Position numbers and translations under genes: made by a program
Shown here: piece after piece, positions 49,095-60,171 of the stretch
How the letters are laid out: the number at the start of each line of letters is the position of its first letter
Position numbering within the stretch: the first letter of the stretch is position 1
Assembly: GCA_949825025.1 (NCBI GenBank)
Contig: OX463783.1
Coordinates: forward strand, 13,241,628-13,305,627
Length of the DNA: 64,000 nucleotides
Direction of reading: 5' to 3'
From: Siphlonurus alternatus
Lineage: Eukaryota; Arthropoda; Insecta; Ephemeroptera; Siphlonuridae
The notes under the pieces: model-generated
What the model saw: the letters and a program-made list of their open reading frames with translations, nothing else
Databases searched by the model: none
What the model was told of the DNA's origin: nothing

Positions 49095-49197
49095 TATGGA
49101 TTTTACTTTTTACTTAATATTTGTAATTGAACATAGTAGATGAATGACTCAATTTAAAATATACATGATTGACAATGTTAATATTTTTAAAGTTTGT

Positions 49198-49372
49198 CCG
49201 TCCTGACTGAGGTTTTCCACGGTTCCCTCAGTCTCACCTCAGCGAAAATGCTGGGACGCGTAAGCATGCAGCATGCAGGCCATGGCCACTATCCGTTCCC
49301 TACCTTATCCCTACCCAGTACCCCGCCGCGAGCTGTAAGCTCTTAGGGGTGTATCCTTGAAAAAAAAAATAA
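49198..49372 (+). mobile_element. SINE 3' fragment with shared central block
   Basis: TGACTGAGGTTTTCCACGGT, then AATGCTGGGA, a GC-rich tail region (CCGCCGCGAGCTGTAAGC) and an A-rich, AAT-repeat end. The central block matches the SINE copies at 11073, 14338 and 31738; the head is missing. Confidence 0.65.
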
Positions 49373-49441
49373 TAATAATAATTTCAATAAAAATTTAAGA
49401 GAGAGCTAGAGAGTGGGGGGGGGGTAGTAATTGGCATAAAC

Positions 49442-49683
49442 CAAGGATTTTCTATACTATGGATAGGCTACGTCTATACCAATATTATAGCATTATAGCT
49501 ACTGAGACAAAAGGCCATGGTATCATGGCCGCCGAGCGCAATATTTTGTATTGTTTTGGCTTCACAGGCCATGGTAAGATGGCGGACATTCTATTGTACC
49601 CCCCCCCCCTTCCTCCTCACGACCTTGCCTCACTGACGATAGTCATGCCCCCACCTATATATCCATAGTATAGAAAATCCTTG
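49442..49683. mobile_element. hAT-type MITE with 8-bp target duplication
   Basis: The inverted ends CAAGGATTTTCTATACTATG and its complement are flanked on both sides by the direct repeat GCATAAAC (49434-49441 and 49684-49691), the 8-bp duplication expected for hAT elements. The interior has GGCCATGGTATCATGGCCGC and GGCCATGGTAAGATGGCGG; AAGATGGCGG is a YY1-type motif. It lies about 270 bp upstream of the transporter start codon. Confidence 0.85.
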
Positions 49684-49957
49684 GCATAAACACTCAAAAC
49701 ATTGCGCAGAAATATTATTTCAAATTATCAACATACTTACGATTAGATTATTTTACCTGAACAAGTACAAAAAACAAAAGTACAACACTTGAGGTCTCCA
49801 ACTACAAATAGCCATTTAAATGCAATACGCAGTACTGCAAAGAGCGAATAAAAGTGTGATTATTAAGAAAACTTCACGAACGAAAATTATAATAATTTTT
49901 AAATTTTGTATAAATATTTATTTATAAATATAATTTAAATAAAAGAAAATCAAAGCA

Positions 49958-50585
49958 ATGGATTCCATTGAAAACATTAATTCAAATGAAGAAATAAAAG
50001 AAACTAAAGAACCGTGGAAACCAAAAGATGGAGGTCTAAAGTCTTGGCTGGTAGCAGTTGCAAGTTTTCTAATTAATGGACTTATAATTGGAATACTTAG
50101 CACTTATAGTGTAATTTATGTTGAACTACTGAAACATCTTGAACAAAATCATATACCTGATGCGTCTTATAAAGTATGTAAGTACATAAATAAATGCTAG
50201 TTAATGTGTTTTTGCTTAAGCTTCTGAATAAATGAAATAAAATTTCACATAACATATATTCAATTATATTGGAATAGAAGTAATTAAGAATGATGTATAA
50301 TATTATGAAATAATTCATATATACCTGAAGTATCCACTCGTGTAATAAATCAATAAATATTTCTATATACACTGTATGTTATTTGTTATTTGATTTACTA
50401 GCTGGTATAAGTAGCTGAAATTAATTTATTATTTCATAACATTGCATATTATTATTTAGCATTTAATTTTTACTAGTTTTTTTTTTAATTTTTTTTTTTT
50501 AAATTTTTTTTTAATTTTTTTTTATTATTTAGTAAATACTAGTGTCTAAAATTAGCATTATCTATATTATCTTTATCTATATTCA

Positions 50586-50626
<41 letters not shown>

Positions 50627-52024
50627 TTAGATACACCCCTCAGAGCTTGAGATCATACAATTATATGTTTCAGCTCTGGTCGGTTCGCTTGCAATCGGAT
50701 TTATGTTTTTATTTTCTCCTGTCGCCGGTATCCTCACCGATGCATTTGGTATCAGAATCATATCTCTGATTGGTGGAGCTCTCGCAGCAGCCGGCATGCT
50801 AGCCTCTTCGTGGCTCATCGACTGGGTAATTTAATTGTTTATATATAAAAAAAAAGCTATTTTTTTTATGAAGGTATACTGAAAAGATAAAAGATGGGAA
50901 CGATGTACTAGCTACTAAGTACGGTGCCATTAATCCTTAATTCTTAATTATGTATTGTCAATATTTTTCAGATTTTTTTAAATAAATGGAGGACCTCAAA
51001 ATTTTTTATTGCAGAAATGGATTATAGAGGGTGCAAAAATATGCTATTCTGAATTTTTCCAGATTTTTCTGGGACCGGGAAGTATTTTTAAGAAATTATT
51101 GAAAGTCCATTTGATGACGAGGCGCCTCTCCTTAAGAAAAGGATAGGACATTAACGCCCATGACGTCATAAAATGGACTTTCCATTTGATGACGAGGCGC
51201 CTCTCCTTAAGAAAAGGATAGGACATTAACGCCCATGACGTCATAAAATGGACTTTCAATAATTTTTTAAAAATACTTTTCGATCTCAGAAAAATCTGAA
51301 AAAATTCAGAGTAGCATGTTTTTGCACCCTCTATAATATATCCATTTCTGTAATAAAAAAAATTTTGAGGTCAGTACTCCATTCTATGATCCTTAAAATA
51401 TATCCTCATCCTTTTTACAATGTATATTTCTTTTTTGTAACTTGGGTGAAAAAATAAAAAAATAAATAAATATATTGTTTTAAAATGAAATATTTAACAC
51501 GCAAGCCCAGAAAAGGGAATGAAGCAAGCGCCTTCATTTCAATTTTGAGATTTAAGGTAGAGATAATACGGATCAGCTGGCCTAATGCTAAAAAAATCCC
51601 ATTCATAAAAATTATGAAAAAAAAAATAAAATGTTCTCATCTACATCCCTTAATTACCAGTAGGTAAAATATCAGGTATACACAAAAACGAGCTATATAG
51701 TTTTCGAGTTATTAATTTTTAAAGTTTTGACTAATTTAACATGGAAGTTCCATTTCTCCATGTTAAACAAAACAAAATTTAACATGGAAGTTCCATTTCT
51801 CCATGTTAAATTATATAGAGAGCTTCAAAAATTAATTACTCGAAAACTAGCTCGTTTTTGTATACCTGATATTTTACCTACTGATAGGGGATGTAGAGGA
51901 GAACATTTTAAATTTTTTTCATAATTTTTATGAATGGTATTTTTTTAGCATTGGGCCAGCTGATCCGTATTATCTCTACCTTAAGTCACTCTGTTTTAGA
52001 GAGTTCGAAAATTTTATTTACAAT

Positions 52025-52062
<38 letters not shown>

Positions 52063-54149
52063 TATATAAGCATGCAACAAAAATTCATACTGCATTTTTT
52101 CGTTATAAAATTTAATATATATAAATATAGACTAGATATAGATACAAATAATATAAAATATTTGTATTTCTCAAGTAATTTCTGTTTGCAGGTAGAGGCT
52201 CTGTGCTTCACATACGGGATCATGTTCGGTATCGGAGCCTCTCTCATGTTCTCTCCCTCGCTAGCCATCCTCGGTCTTCACTTTCACAAGCGACTGGGTT
52301 TGGTGAACGGATTGGTATCCGCTGGAGGGCCCGTGTTCACCGTGGCAATACCTCCAACACTTGGCGCTGTAATTAAGTGGGCGGGTCTACCGGGCGCTCT
52401 GAGGTTCCATGCAGGCTGTATGTTGTTTCTTATGGCGGCGGTGTTTATGTACACGGTAGGTAATTACCGTAATTTAATTAGTAAGAAAAATTTAAAAGAA
52501 AAAGGACAATAGATATGACATAATGACCTACCGTGGTCGTGGTCTAAGACACAATTTTGATCCCATGATGAGCTTTAAAAAAAATTAACCACATATTCCT
52601 ATGCTATATGTCATGTACAGTTTTTAAAGTTAAAAGTTGGAATACATGCATTAGAATCTTACCTATGAATTCCAATTTCTAACTTTAAGCTAGAACTGTA
52701 CAACACTATAGTAGTTTTTCACTGCAAATATACCACACACAGGTCCAAATCACTTGTTCCAAACTTCTGCTACACATTTCAATTTTCTTTAATTAATATA
52801 ATATATGTGATGAAATTTATGCTCAGGTACCTAAGGAAGCACCGCATAAAAGAAAAGAAGAATCACCTAAGTGCTCCCCTCCAAAATTTAGCAGCATAAT
52901 TAACGTGGAAATTTGGAAAAATAAAAGATACGTAATATGGGTGGCAATTGTGTGTTTTGCTGTGTTTGGATATTTTGTGCCCTACGTACATATCGTAAGT
53001 TTAATTTTTATTTCAATTTTTTTAATATTCTATGGTTTATTCTTTTGATTCAATGAAGAATTATCATACTTCATTTTTTATTTAATTTTCTATATGCTAT
53101 CCATGCCTTGAAACTAAAATATACTACAAAATATTAAGTTTTTGCTTTAAAAATAAGATATATTTTGAACAGTTGGAATAAATATTAAATCTGATAAATT
53201 AAATCTGCATAACAAAATTCATGGCACTTTCTCCTTCTACAGAGCCAGCTTGTCAGAATTTCATTCCCCGAGAGAGACGGTAATCAGATGGTCATGTTTA
53301 TTGGAATAACTTCGGCATTTGCTCGCGTTATATTTGGAAGAATTGCAGACTTACCAAATGTAAATAGAATTGTATTGGAACAGGTAAGTTACATTTCAAA
53401 ATTAATTACATGATTGAATTTATTTTTTTTAACTATATTTTTTGTTATATTTTTATGTTATTGAACTAAAATAGATCAGAGAAAATTTTTTTTTACAAAA
53501 ATCAACCTTTATTTGAGGCAAATATTCCTTGTGATACCTAATATACTGATTCGTTTATGTCTTGATTCGGTGATATAATGATACATTATTTTTATTTATA
53601 TATTAAGGATGAATCCAGTAGATCTCGCAATCGGTATTAGCGCCTGAATACAACAAGACTTGCAGGGAACTTAGAACTCACCATCAATAGGTGGCACACA
53701 AATTTTGAAGCGAATCTGTCTTATCAGTTTTGTGAAAACTGAGGTAGAAGTTTAACATTGGTATTATGGATGAAAACCGAAAAATGGAGCTGTTGTAAGA
53801 AAACTGCAAGACTGAATTTGCTCAAACCCATAAGTGATGAAGTTTTAGAACATTCTTGCTTTTTTAAAATTTATTTCATTCAATTCGTTTGCAGGGAAAT
53901 ATTCTTTGACTCCGAGAATAAGTAACAGATTAATCACAATACTCACGATATCCTAAGTAACGTAATATATAAGAACTAGCCCACGAATTGTGCGGGGAAC
54001 GCCGGGGAAACTGACTTTTGTGATCATTTCTCACAACAACTGGCTTCAATGAAGATTTTTTCATTCATTACGAATTGGATTTTATGAGTAATAAATATAT
54101 GACAAATAAAGTTAAAATGTATATTAATTTATTTTCTTATTTTCACTTC

Positions 54150-54209
<60 letters not shown>

Positions 54210-55287
54210 GAATCTCACCGTTTATATATTAATTATAATTGTTCACAGGTGTCCCTTGTTTCGATCGGTATCCTCACCATGTTAATCACGGTGGCCTCTG
54301 ACTGGTGGTACCTGGTGACCATCGCTCTCATCATGGGGGTCTTCGACGGATGTTTCGTCAGTCAACATGGCACCATTCCGTTCGATATTTGTGGACACAA
54401 GAACGGTCCGCAGGCCATCGGGTTCTTCTTCGGTCTGCAGTCGATACCTTTGACTGTGGGACCACCTGTTGCAGGTATCTGCTGGTTTTTAATGCCCTTT
54501 AATTTTAAACAATCTGTCTTAAAATACTTCTTTAAATATATTTATCAATTAATAATTTCATTCTGAATACACCACGAACTTTACGACTCCTGCCTTATTT
54601 ACTATATATATATCACTGCAGCTCCAAGATACAAATACATGCAGATTTTAAAATATTGGGGAGGATAAGATATGAGGAGCGCCAAGTCTAAAAATCCTAA
54701 AAATTTCACCATGCGCTCCTGATGGCCATAATATTAATTTTTTAGGTTATGCGCTCGGAAAAGCTAGCTTGGAAGTTTTCAGCTCGTGTTTTGGGTCAGT
54801 TAGATTCTTTATTTCAAACTGTCAACCAATGTCTGGGAACATAGCAAATACGACGAAAACCTATAATTAGATATATGCGATGAGCAGTGTATACGTACCC
54901 TTCATTGTAAAAAATTCTCATAATAAGTATAATTAATTTGTATTAATTTATGATTTATTACTGGTATTTTTTACAAGGGTAGACTGCGTGGTAACGCTTA
55001 CAAACAGAGCAGGGATTAAGTTCGTGATGTCCCGATGTGTACAGTAAATTATTTTAGGTGCAACACTAACAAATATATAAGGCTGAATTAACATTCAGAA
55101 TGTCCTGTATTGTTACATTATATGTTTTAATAAAATCCTTTGTACAGGTTACATATTCGACCGCACCAAATCGTACTATCTGCCGTTTCTGTTGGCTGGT
55201 TGTCCTTCTATAATAGGAGGAATCGCCTTGACGGTGGTCCACTTTGTGTCTCGAGATCCAGAGATCAAAGATGAAGATGCTGCGTAA
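49958..55287 (+). CDS. SLC16-family transporter, MCT8/MCT10-like
   Basis: Complete seven-exon gene: 49958-50177, 50674-50825, 52192-52455, 52827-52994, 53243-53383, 54249-54474, 55148-55287; phases agree and the product has 436 residues. SLC16 proteins are twelve-helix major-facilitator carriers of the plasma membrane. Closest by eye are MCT8/MCT10 (SLC16A2/SLC16A10; thyroid hormone and aromatic amino acids): FGYFVPYVH (His267), FARVIFGRIAD (Arg296/Arg301), MGVFDGCF (Asp348), QAIGFFFGLQSIPLTVGPPV, and KRLGLVNGLVSAGGPVFT after helix 4. The Arg/Asp pair and the VPYVH histidine correspond to substrate-path residues of MCT8; the helix-1 histidine of MCT8 is not conserved (ILSTYSV). A short Lys/Pro-rich cytoplasmic loop follows helix 6 (exon 4). 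Both termini are short. Donor 1 was set at TAT|GTAAGT because it alone keeps frame with exon 2. The substrate cannot be read from sequence. Confidence 0.93.
50985..51383. mobile_element. Fold-back MITE, family B, copy 3, with 75-bp duplication (intron)
   Basis: In intron 2 of the transporter. The ends match family B (GGTCAGTACTCCATT at the right). Inside, a 75-bp unit starting CCATTTGATGACGAGGCG is repeated perfectly in tandem (51107 and 51182), placing TGACGTCA at 51161 and 51236. The other two copies hold the segment once. Confidence 0.85.
51552..51984. mobile_element. Fold-back MITE, family C, copy 2 (intron, TTAA-flanked)
   Basis: TTAA-GGTAGAGATAATACGGATC and GATCCGTATTATCTCTACC-TTAA bound a copy of the element at 19041-19414. 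Its tip has a tandem duplication of TTTAACATGGAAGTTCC-type sequence not present in copy 1. It lies in the same intron as the family B copy. Confidence 0.85.
54152..54205. repeat. (TA)n microsatellite in transporter intron 5
   Basis: About 27 TA units. Shorter (TA)n tracts lie in introns 1 and 2 at 50588-50622 and 52029-52058. Confidence 0.95.
55005..55043. repeat. Solo family F end in transporter intron 6
   Basis: GAGCAGGGATTAAGTTCGTG followed by ATGTCCCGATGTGTACAG matches the right end of family F; no left partner was found. Confidence 0.45.
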
Positions 55288-55308
55288 TATTCGGGAGTCC
55301 ATCATGAC

Positions 55309-56212
55309 CAGTGGCGTAACTACAGGGGGGGCCGAGGGGGCCAAGAGCCCCGGGCCCGTGCATCAAAGGGGGCCTTTTCAGTTAAGCTCATTGAAGAAAT
55401 TTCAATGGGTACTTATTATTTTTATTTTCCCTCCAAATTATGTATTTTAACCCAATAAACAATTATTATTTATTATTATTATTTATTTATTATTTATTTA
55501 TTATTTTTTTCCCCCCATAAACAAAAGTTGTCACAAATATCAAGGAATTGAGATGTTTCCAATTGAGATGCGACATCTCAATTCCTTGCAAATATGAAGA
55601 CCATGCAGGAGCGAGCATTATTGTTATCATTTGGGGATGGGGAGAACGTGCTCCTCATCTGACTCATGCATCTTTCCCTGTTTTATGATTAGAATGAACC
55701 GCCTCAAATTCAGTTCACCATGTCGTTGAAGCACGCGTGTGCATGCAGTTGAAACAATAGTCTTTCTAATAAGTCAAAAATGTACTTAAATTATAGACAT
55801 TTTTTATGTGATAGTATACCATACGTGTTAATTAGTAATTCATGTTACAGTATAGATTAAAATGAACTAATATGAATTTTAATATTTTTACAATATGTGT
55901 TTTTTTATTTATTTTATTTATTAAATTTTATTTTTTTATAAATTGCTGATTGCTGCATAACGTGACATCTATGTGGATATGCAGATATAAATTAATAAAT
56001 TCACAAGGAATGTATAAAATATTGCGCAAATCTAATTTCATTAAAATATGTAATTTTCTTCATTAAAAAATTTTGCCACACCCACATTCGAGACACAAAA
56101 AAAAAAAAAAAAAACGCCTCCGGCGGGGATCCCTTCCCCCCACCCCGGAGCCACCGCAAGGGGCCAAGCGGGCCTTCGGTCCCCGGGCCCTCATTTTGTA
56201 GTTACGCCACTG
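55309..56212. mobile_element. hAT-like non-autonomous element downstream of the transporter
   Basis: CAGTGGCGTAACTACAGGGG at the left and TGTAGTTACGCCACTG at the right are classic hAT-type inverted ends with G/C-rich subterminal runs (GGGCCGAGGGGGCC; GGGCCAAGCGGGCC). The ~900-bp middle is AT-rich with no transposase. It starts about 22 bp after the stop codon, so transcripts probably run into it. The flanking 8-mers (ATCATGAC and CCATATAT) do not match. Confidence 0.7.
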
Positions 56213-56986
56213 CCATATATCATCAGTGGAAAAACGTCAGTGAGGACGAACGAAAAAAGATCTGTCAAAGCCACAAGCTGCCTATTTCATTTACCTCTTT
56301 TTATAAAATTGAACTCAAATTTAGGCTGCTGTATAGTTGTGTCATTCATCGTTTTTAGATACGTACCATGACTATTGTACTCTCCCGTACGTAACATCAA
56401 TCTTTTTAAATATGTAATTGTATTTAATGTAATATTAATTACATCATATAAAATTTGAAGAAAATTTTTGGTGTATTTTTATATATATTGTGTAATGATT
56501 ATTAATAGATCCATATAATTTATATAATATATTATTATGGATAAGGTATTCAGAACATTTGAAAGTTTTTCTTTTTTAATTTGCAACATTTTTTTTTTGT
56601 ACATTTTATTAAGTAAAAAATTCAGCCATGTAATTTTTTTTATGCCAACAAAATTTTATATTTTTAATGGAAATAATTAAATTTTATATATATATTAAAT
56701 TTATTATATTTTAATTAATTTGAAAATTTAACTTTAATTGTTGCATTAAATTTTTCTTATATAATAAGTAAAAAAAATATATTATAATCTCGCCGTGAAG
56801 TTAGGCAACTTTGTCAGCAAGAAAAGTGAGCGGGTTGCATATGCATAGCTATAAAAGGGGCATTTTATTTTTTACATAATAATATATGGTAATTTAAGAG
56901 TATAAAATACTATGTATTATATAGGTGTACATTAATTATTGCAATGAGAATTACATTTATTTTACAGTAAAGATATTAAGTATAAA
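56213..56986. other. AT-rich DNA downstream of the hAT-like element
   Basis: No gene. A single TTGCCTAAC-type repeat end (inverted, about 56795-56825) lies here. Confidence 0.4.
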
Positions 56987-57284
56987 GTACCTGTAGTCTT
57001 CGCCCCTGAAAAATTCCCTAGATCTAGCAAGCAAAGTTTAGTACTATGATTGTGTTTGATGCTTTGAAATTGCTGTTTGCTTGTATATTTGTATAATATG
57101 TTATTCATCGTTCGTTGTCTGGGCATCTTGCTATTGTTCTTCCACATCTCCCCACCTACCTTGAGCTGCTTGGCTTTTGCAATGTTAGTGGAGCCAACTT
57201 CAATTAATGCTTTGAACACAAAAAGTTCTGAACTTTTCTAGCCAGATCTAGGGAACTTTTCAGAGGCGATCGAGGACTGTATAC
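56987..57284. mobile_element. Inverted-repeat element, family D-like ends
   Basis: GTACCTGTAGTCTTCGCCCC and TGAAAAATTCCCTAGATCT at the left are mirrored by AGATCTAGGGAACTTTTCAG and CGAGGACTGTATAC at the right. The ends recall family D (GTACACTCGTC...CCTCTGAAAA), with a longer, unrelated interior. Confidence 0.65.
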
Positions 57285-58080
57285 ATAATAAAAGCTTAAA
57301 TTTAACCAGTTTTCTAAATTAAAAATTTTATGGGGATGGGGTTTTTATTTGTAAATAAAATGAATTGTTTAGCTGCATAATAATTCAATACATAATTTAT
57401 TTATTTTTTTATCAACAACATATTTTTAAATTTACAAATTGAACATTTTCTTTTTTTTTTTTTTTCTTTGGCTGATGAAGCAGAAATAAATTATCACAAT
57501 TTTCAATTTACAAATTTTGTCTTTTTATGAAGCATCATAAATTAAATTATAACTTAAAAAAAATCATTGTCATTCAGTATAAAGCTAATGAAAAATTTCT
57601 AAAATCTATTCACCAGATTTTTTTTTTTTTTTTTTCTTTTCAGTTTCTAATTCTGTGCAATTTTAATAAAAATTCTCATTACTATCAGCATTTATTTATT
57701 TTTAGTCATATAATATCATACTGTATATAAATACATGTAGCACAATTATAGGCAGAAAATTTTACACAAATCTCAACATAAATTGACTTAATGGTTAAAT
57801 TAGATGTAAGATTTAACCATGTACGTAAGTATTTTGTACTAATTCTACATTCAGGCAAGATGATAAGTTGTTTATATTTAAATTTCAGTTGACAGCCATT
57901 AGAAACGCATTTTTTTTTAGTGAAATTTTAAAAGCTTTTAAAGTTTGTGCATTTAATTATATATATATTTTTCCTTTGTTCAGAGATGTGTAAAATTCAT
58001 ATCATACATATTCTTCTGTCTTAATACCAAAGTCTTCTACTTGTAATGGTGTCGTAACAAACCATTGTTTATAGTTTTTG
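57285..58080. other. AT-rich DNA with poly-T runs
   Basis: No gene or repeat structure supported; T runs near 57450 and 57620. Confidence 0.4.
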
Positions 58081-58083
58081 TTA

Positions 58084-58345
58084 AGGTGCTTTCACATATT
58101 CGAAAATCGCTACGGAAACACGCCGTAGCTACACCGTAGCAAATGTTGTTGATTATGCCGTAGAGATCACGATCTGCTGCTGCGGCGTTCTACGGCACGC
58201 CGTAACAAAATCAAGATGAGTTTGATTTTGCTACGGCAATCACATGATTTTTCACCGCAGCTGCCACAGACGAACGAGAATATGTGAAAGGCTTACGGCA
58301 TTGCTACGGAACTTCGTAGCGATTTTCGAATATGTGAAAGCACCT
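58084..58345. mobile_element. Harbinger-like MITE rich in CTACGG words
   Basis: The inverted ends AGGTGCTTTCACATATTCGA and complement (about 30 bp without mismatch) are flanked by TTA on both sides, the three-base target typical of PIF/Harbinger. The interior repeats CTACGG/CCGTAG-type words in both orientations and is far GC-richer than the flanks. No coding capacity. Confidence 0.8.
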
Positions 58346-60004
58346 TTAGATGATGCCTCTTCCACTATTAACCGTAGGACAATGTAGTTAATACTTTATT
58401 TTGCCCACCAGCACACAAAATTTAAAGCATTTTTGGCAATAGCTAACCCTCAACACTTTTATATTTACTGTAATTTTCCATTTAACATTCAAACAAAAAT
58501 ACTTAAAAATTCTCTCCTGCTGTTCCCTTCACCAGAAAAACACTATTCAACAATATTTGTTTACAAACAACGAGCAGAAGACTTTACTACAGAAATACAA
58601 TAATTGATTTTAATTTCATAATATCTCATCAATCAGAGACTTTATGTAAATATTAAAGCTATTGTGATTAAAAATTGGGATACGCTTATAAAATGTTTTT
58701 TGTTTTTGTTTTTAAATGAAAGGCAATACTTATTAAATATGAATAAACTATAAAAAAACTAAGCATTGCTGGATGCACTTAAAAGTTCAACACTAAATCA
58801 AGATATTACTATTAATTGGTATGATTAACACCAAAAAACTTTGAAAGTTTTTGGTAATGATTAGTTAAATTATTTAATGATCTTAATTAGAATAATAAAT
58901 ATATTTACATACCTAATATTCTTCTAACTACGAGAAAACTTTCACATAGCTTAACGTTAGGACTGCTCTTCTTTTCTTAACAAAAATAAAGTAATCATAA
59001 TGATTATAATATAAATAATAACAAAATCACAAAGGTGAATTTAAGAAGGAAGGTAAAGATAGCCTGGGAATTATAAACCACTGAGCAAATATTTGAGTAC
59101 ATATTAAGAGCATTTTAATAGTCAGAACAATTTTAATGTTAGTAATTTTTAATATTTTACCATGCATAAAATTAAAAAAAAATATTAAATAACAAAAATT
59201 CGCCATTAAATATACTGTATTATATTTTGAAAAATCTACACATACTCTTCGTTAAACGCAAAAAGAAATAATTTTGTTTTAATTATTTTACACTAGTAGT
59301 GCTTAAAAGTTAACAAAGTTGGGGGTAACATTCTTCTTAATGTTGTAAAAAATGAATTAAAAAAAAAAAAAAAAAAAAAAAACTTATCAGAGTAAGTATA
59401 AAAATATCAAAAGTTAAAAGGATTGAATGAAAAAAGAAGAGTAAATTGTCAAAATCATTGTGCATTAAAATATGGTTCATAAAACATCACCCTGTGTTAC
59501 CTAAGGAACTATTCAGGTTTTTGCATTAAAACATTTGCAAATTAAAAACTAAAATAATTAAATAGGTGATCATAATAGAGCATTTGAAAATTGTTTCGTG
59601 GCTCCAAGAAGAGCTGATTGAGTGGTTATTATTACAGACAATAGTGGGTTAGAAATATTCAGATACATGCTTTGATTTAATCTCAATTTTAGAAGTTTAT
59701 TTTGCTACCTGCAATACATTTACTTCAAATTTACAACATAAGAAATATTTAAAATTTAAAATGAGCTTCAATTAAAAATTAAAAGCAGCACTAACAATTT
59801 AAATACATCACACATATTACAAAACAAGTTTTTAAAAACATCAATATATATTATGTTTAAAAACAATTCTAATAACCACTATAGTATCTGACTATTTCCA
59901 CACCACTTGCAGTTTTCATTATTATTTCCCAGGCTATTATGGACAGATTTCTCGCACTTTTAGGTGTTGACAAGTTGAGAAAGAGCGTCTAAGAAAGGCC
60001 GACA
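58346..60004. other. AT-rich DNA, includes probable JIP gene 3' UTR
   Basis: No exon seen. On the minus strand an AATAAA at about 59701-59696 lies roughly 305 bases past the distal stop and could serve as polyadenylation signal. A poly-A run is at about 59358-59381. Confidence 0.35.
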
Positions 60005-60171
60005 TCAGTCAGTTTGAGTCACCTGCCACACAATGAGGTGACTTCGCTCAAACCTCGGCATCATATTACTACCAAGCGAGTAATCTGATTGGATGTCCCC
60101 AACTCCACGCAGCGAAGGACCGCCGTCGGAATCTTCAACACACATGTCCTCTTCTTCCTCCGTTCCATCAC
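60005..60171 (-). CDS. JIP gene, distal alternative terminal exon
   Basis: The acceptor TTCTCAG|GTGATG joins the phase-1 donor at 63244 to give RVGDGTEEEEDMCVEDSDGG, then a Gly/Ser-containing linker, FERSHLIVWQVTQTD and stop. The acidic stretch followed by ERSHLIVWQV matches the layout of vertebrate JIP3/JIP4 C-termini, so this is likely the ancestral last exon. Confidence 0.85.

Noticed and set aside
51044..51259. Protein with a 25-residue internal repeat
   Set aside because: It is produced by the 75-bp tandem duplication within a family B MITE in an intron.
53985..54030. Possible retroelement end (ACTAGCCCACGAATTGTGCG) in transporter intron 5
   Set aside because: It resembles ends of some dispersed repeats, but no second end or coding part is visible, so it is not called.
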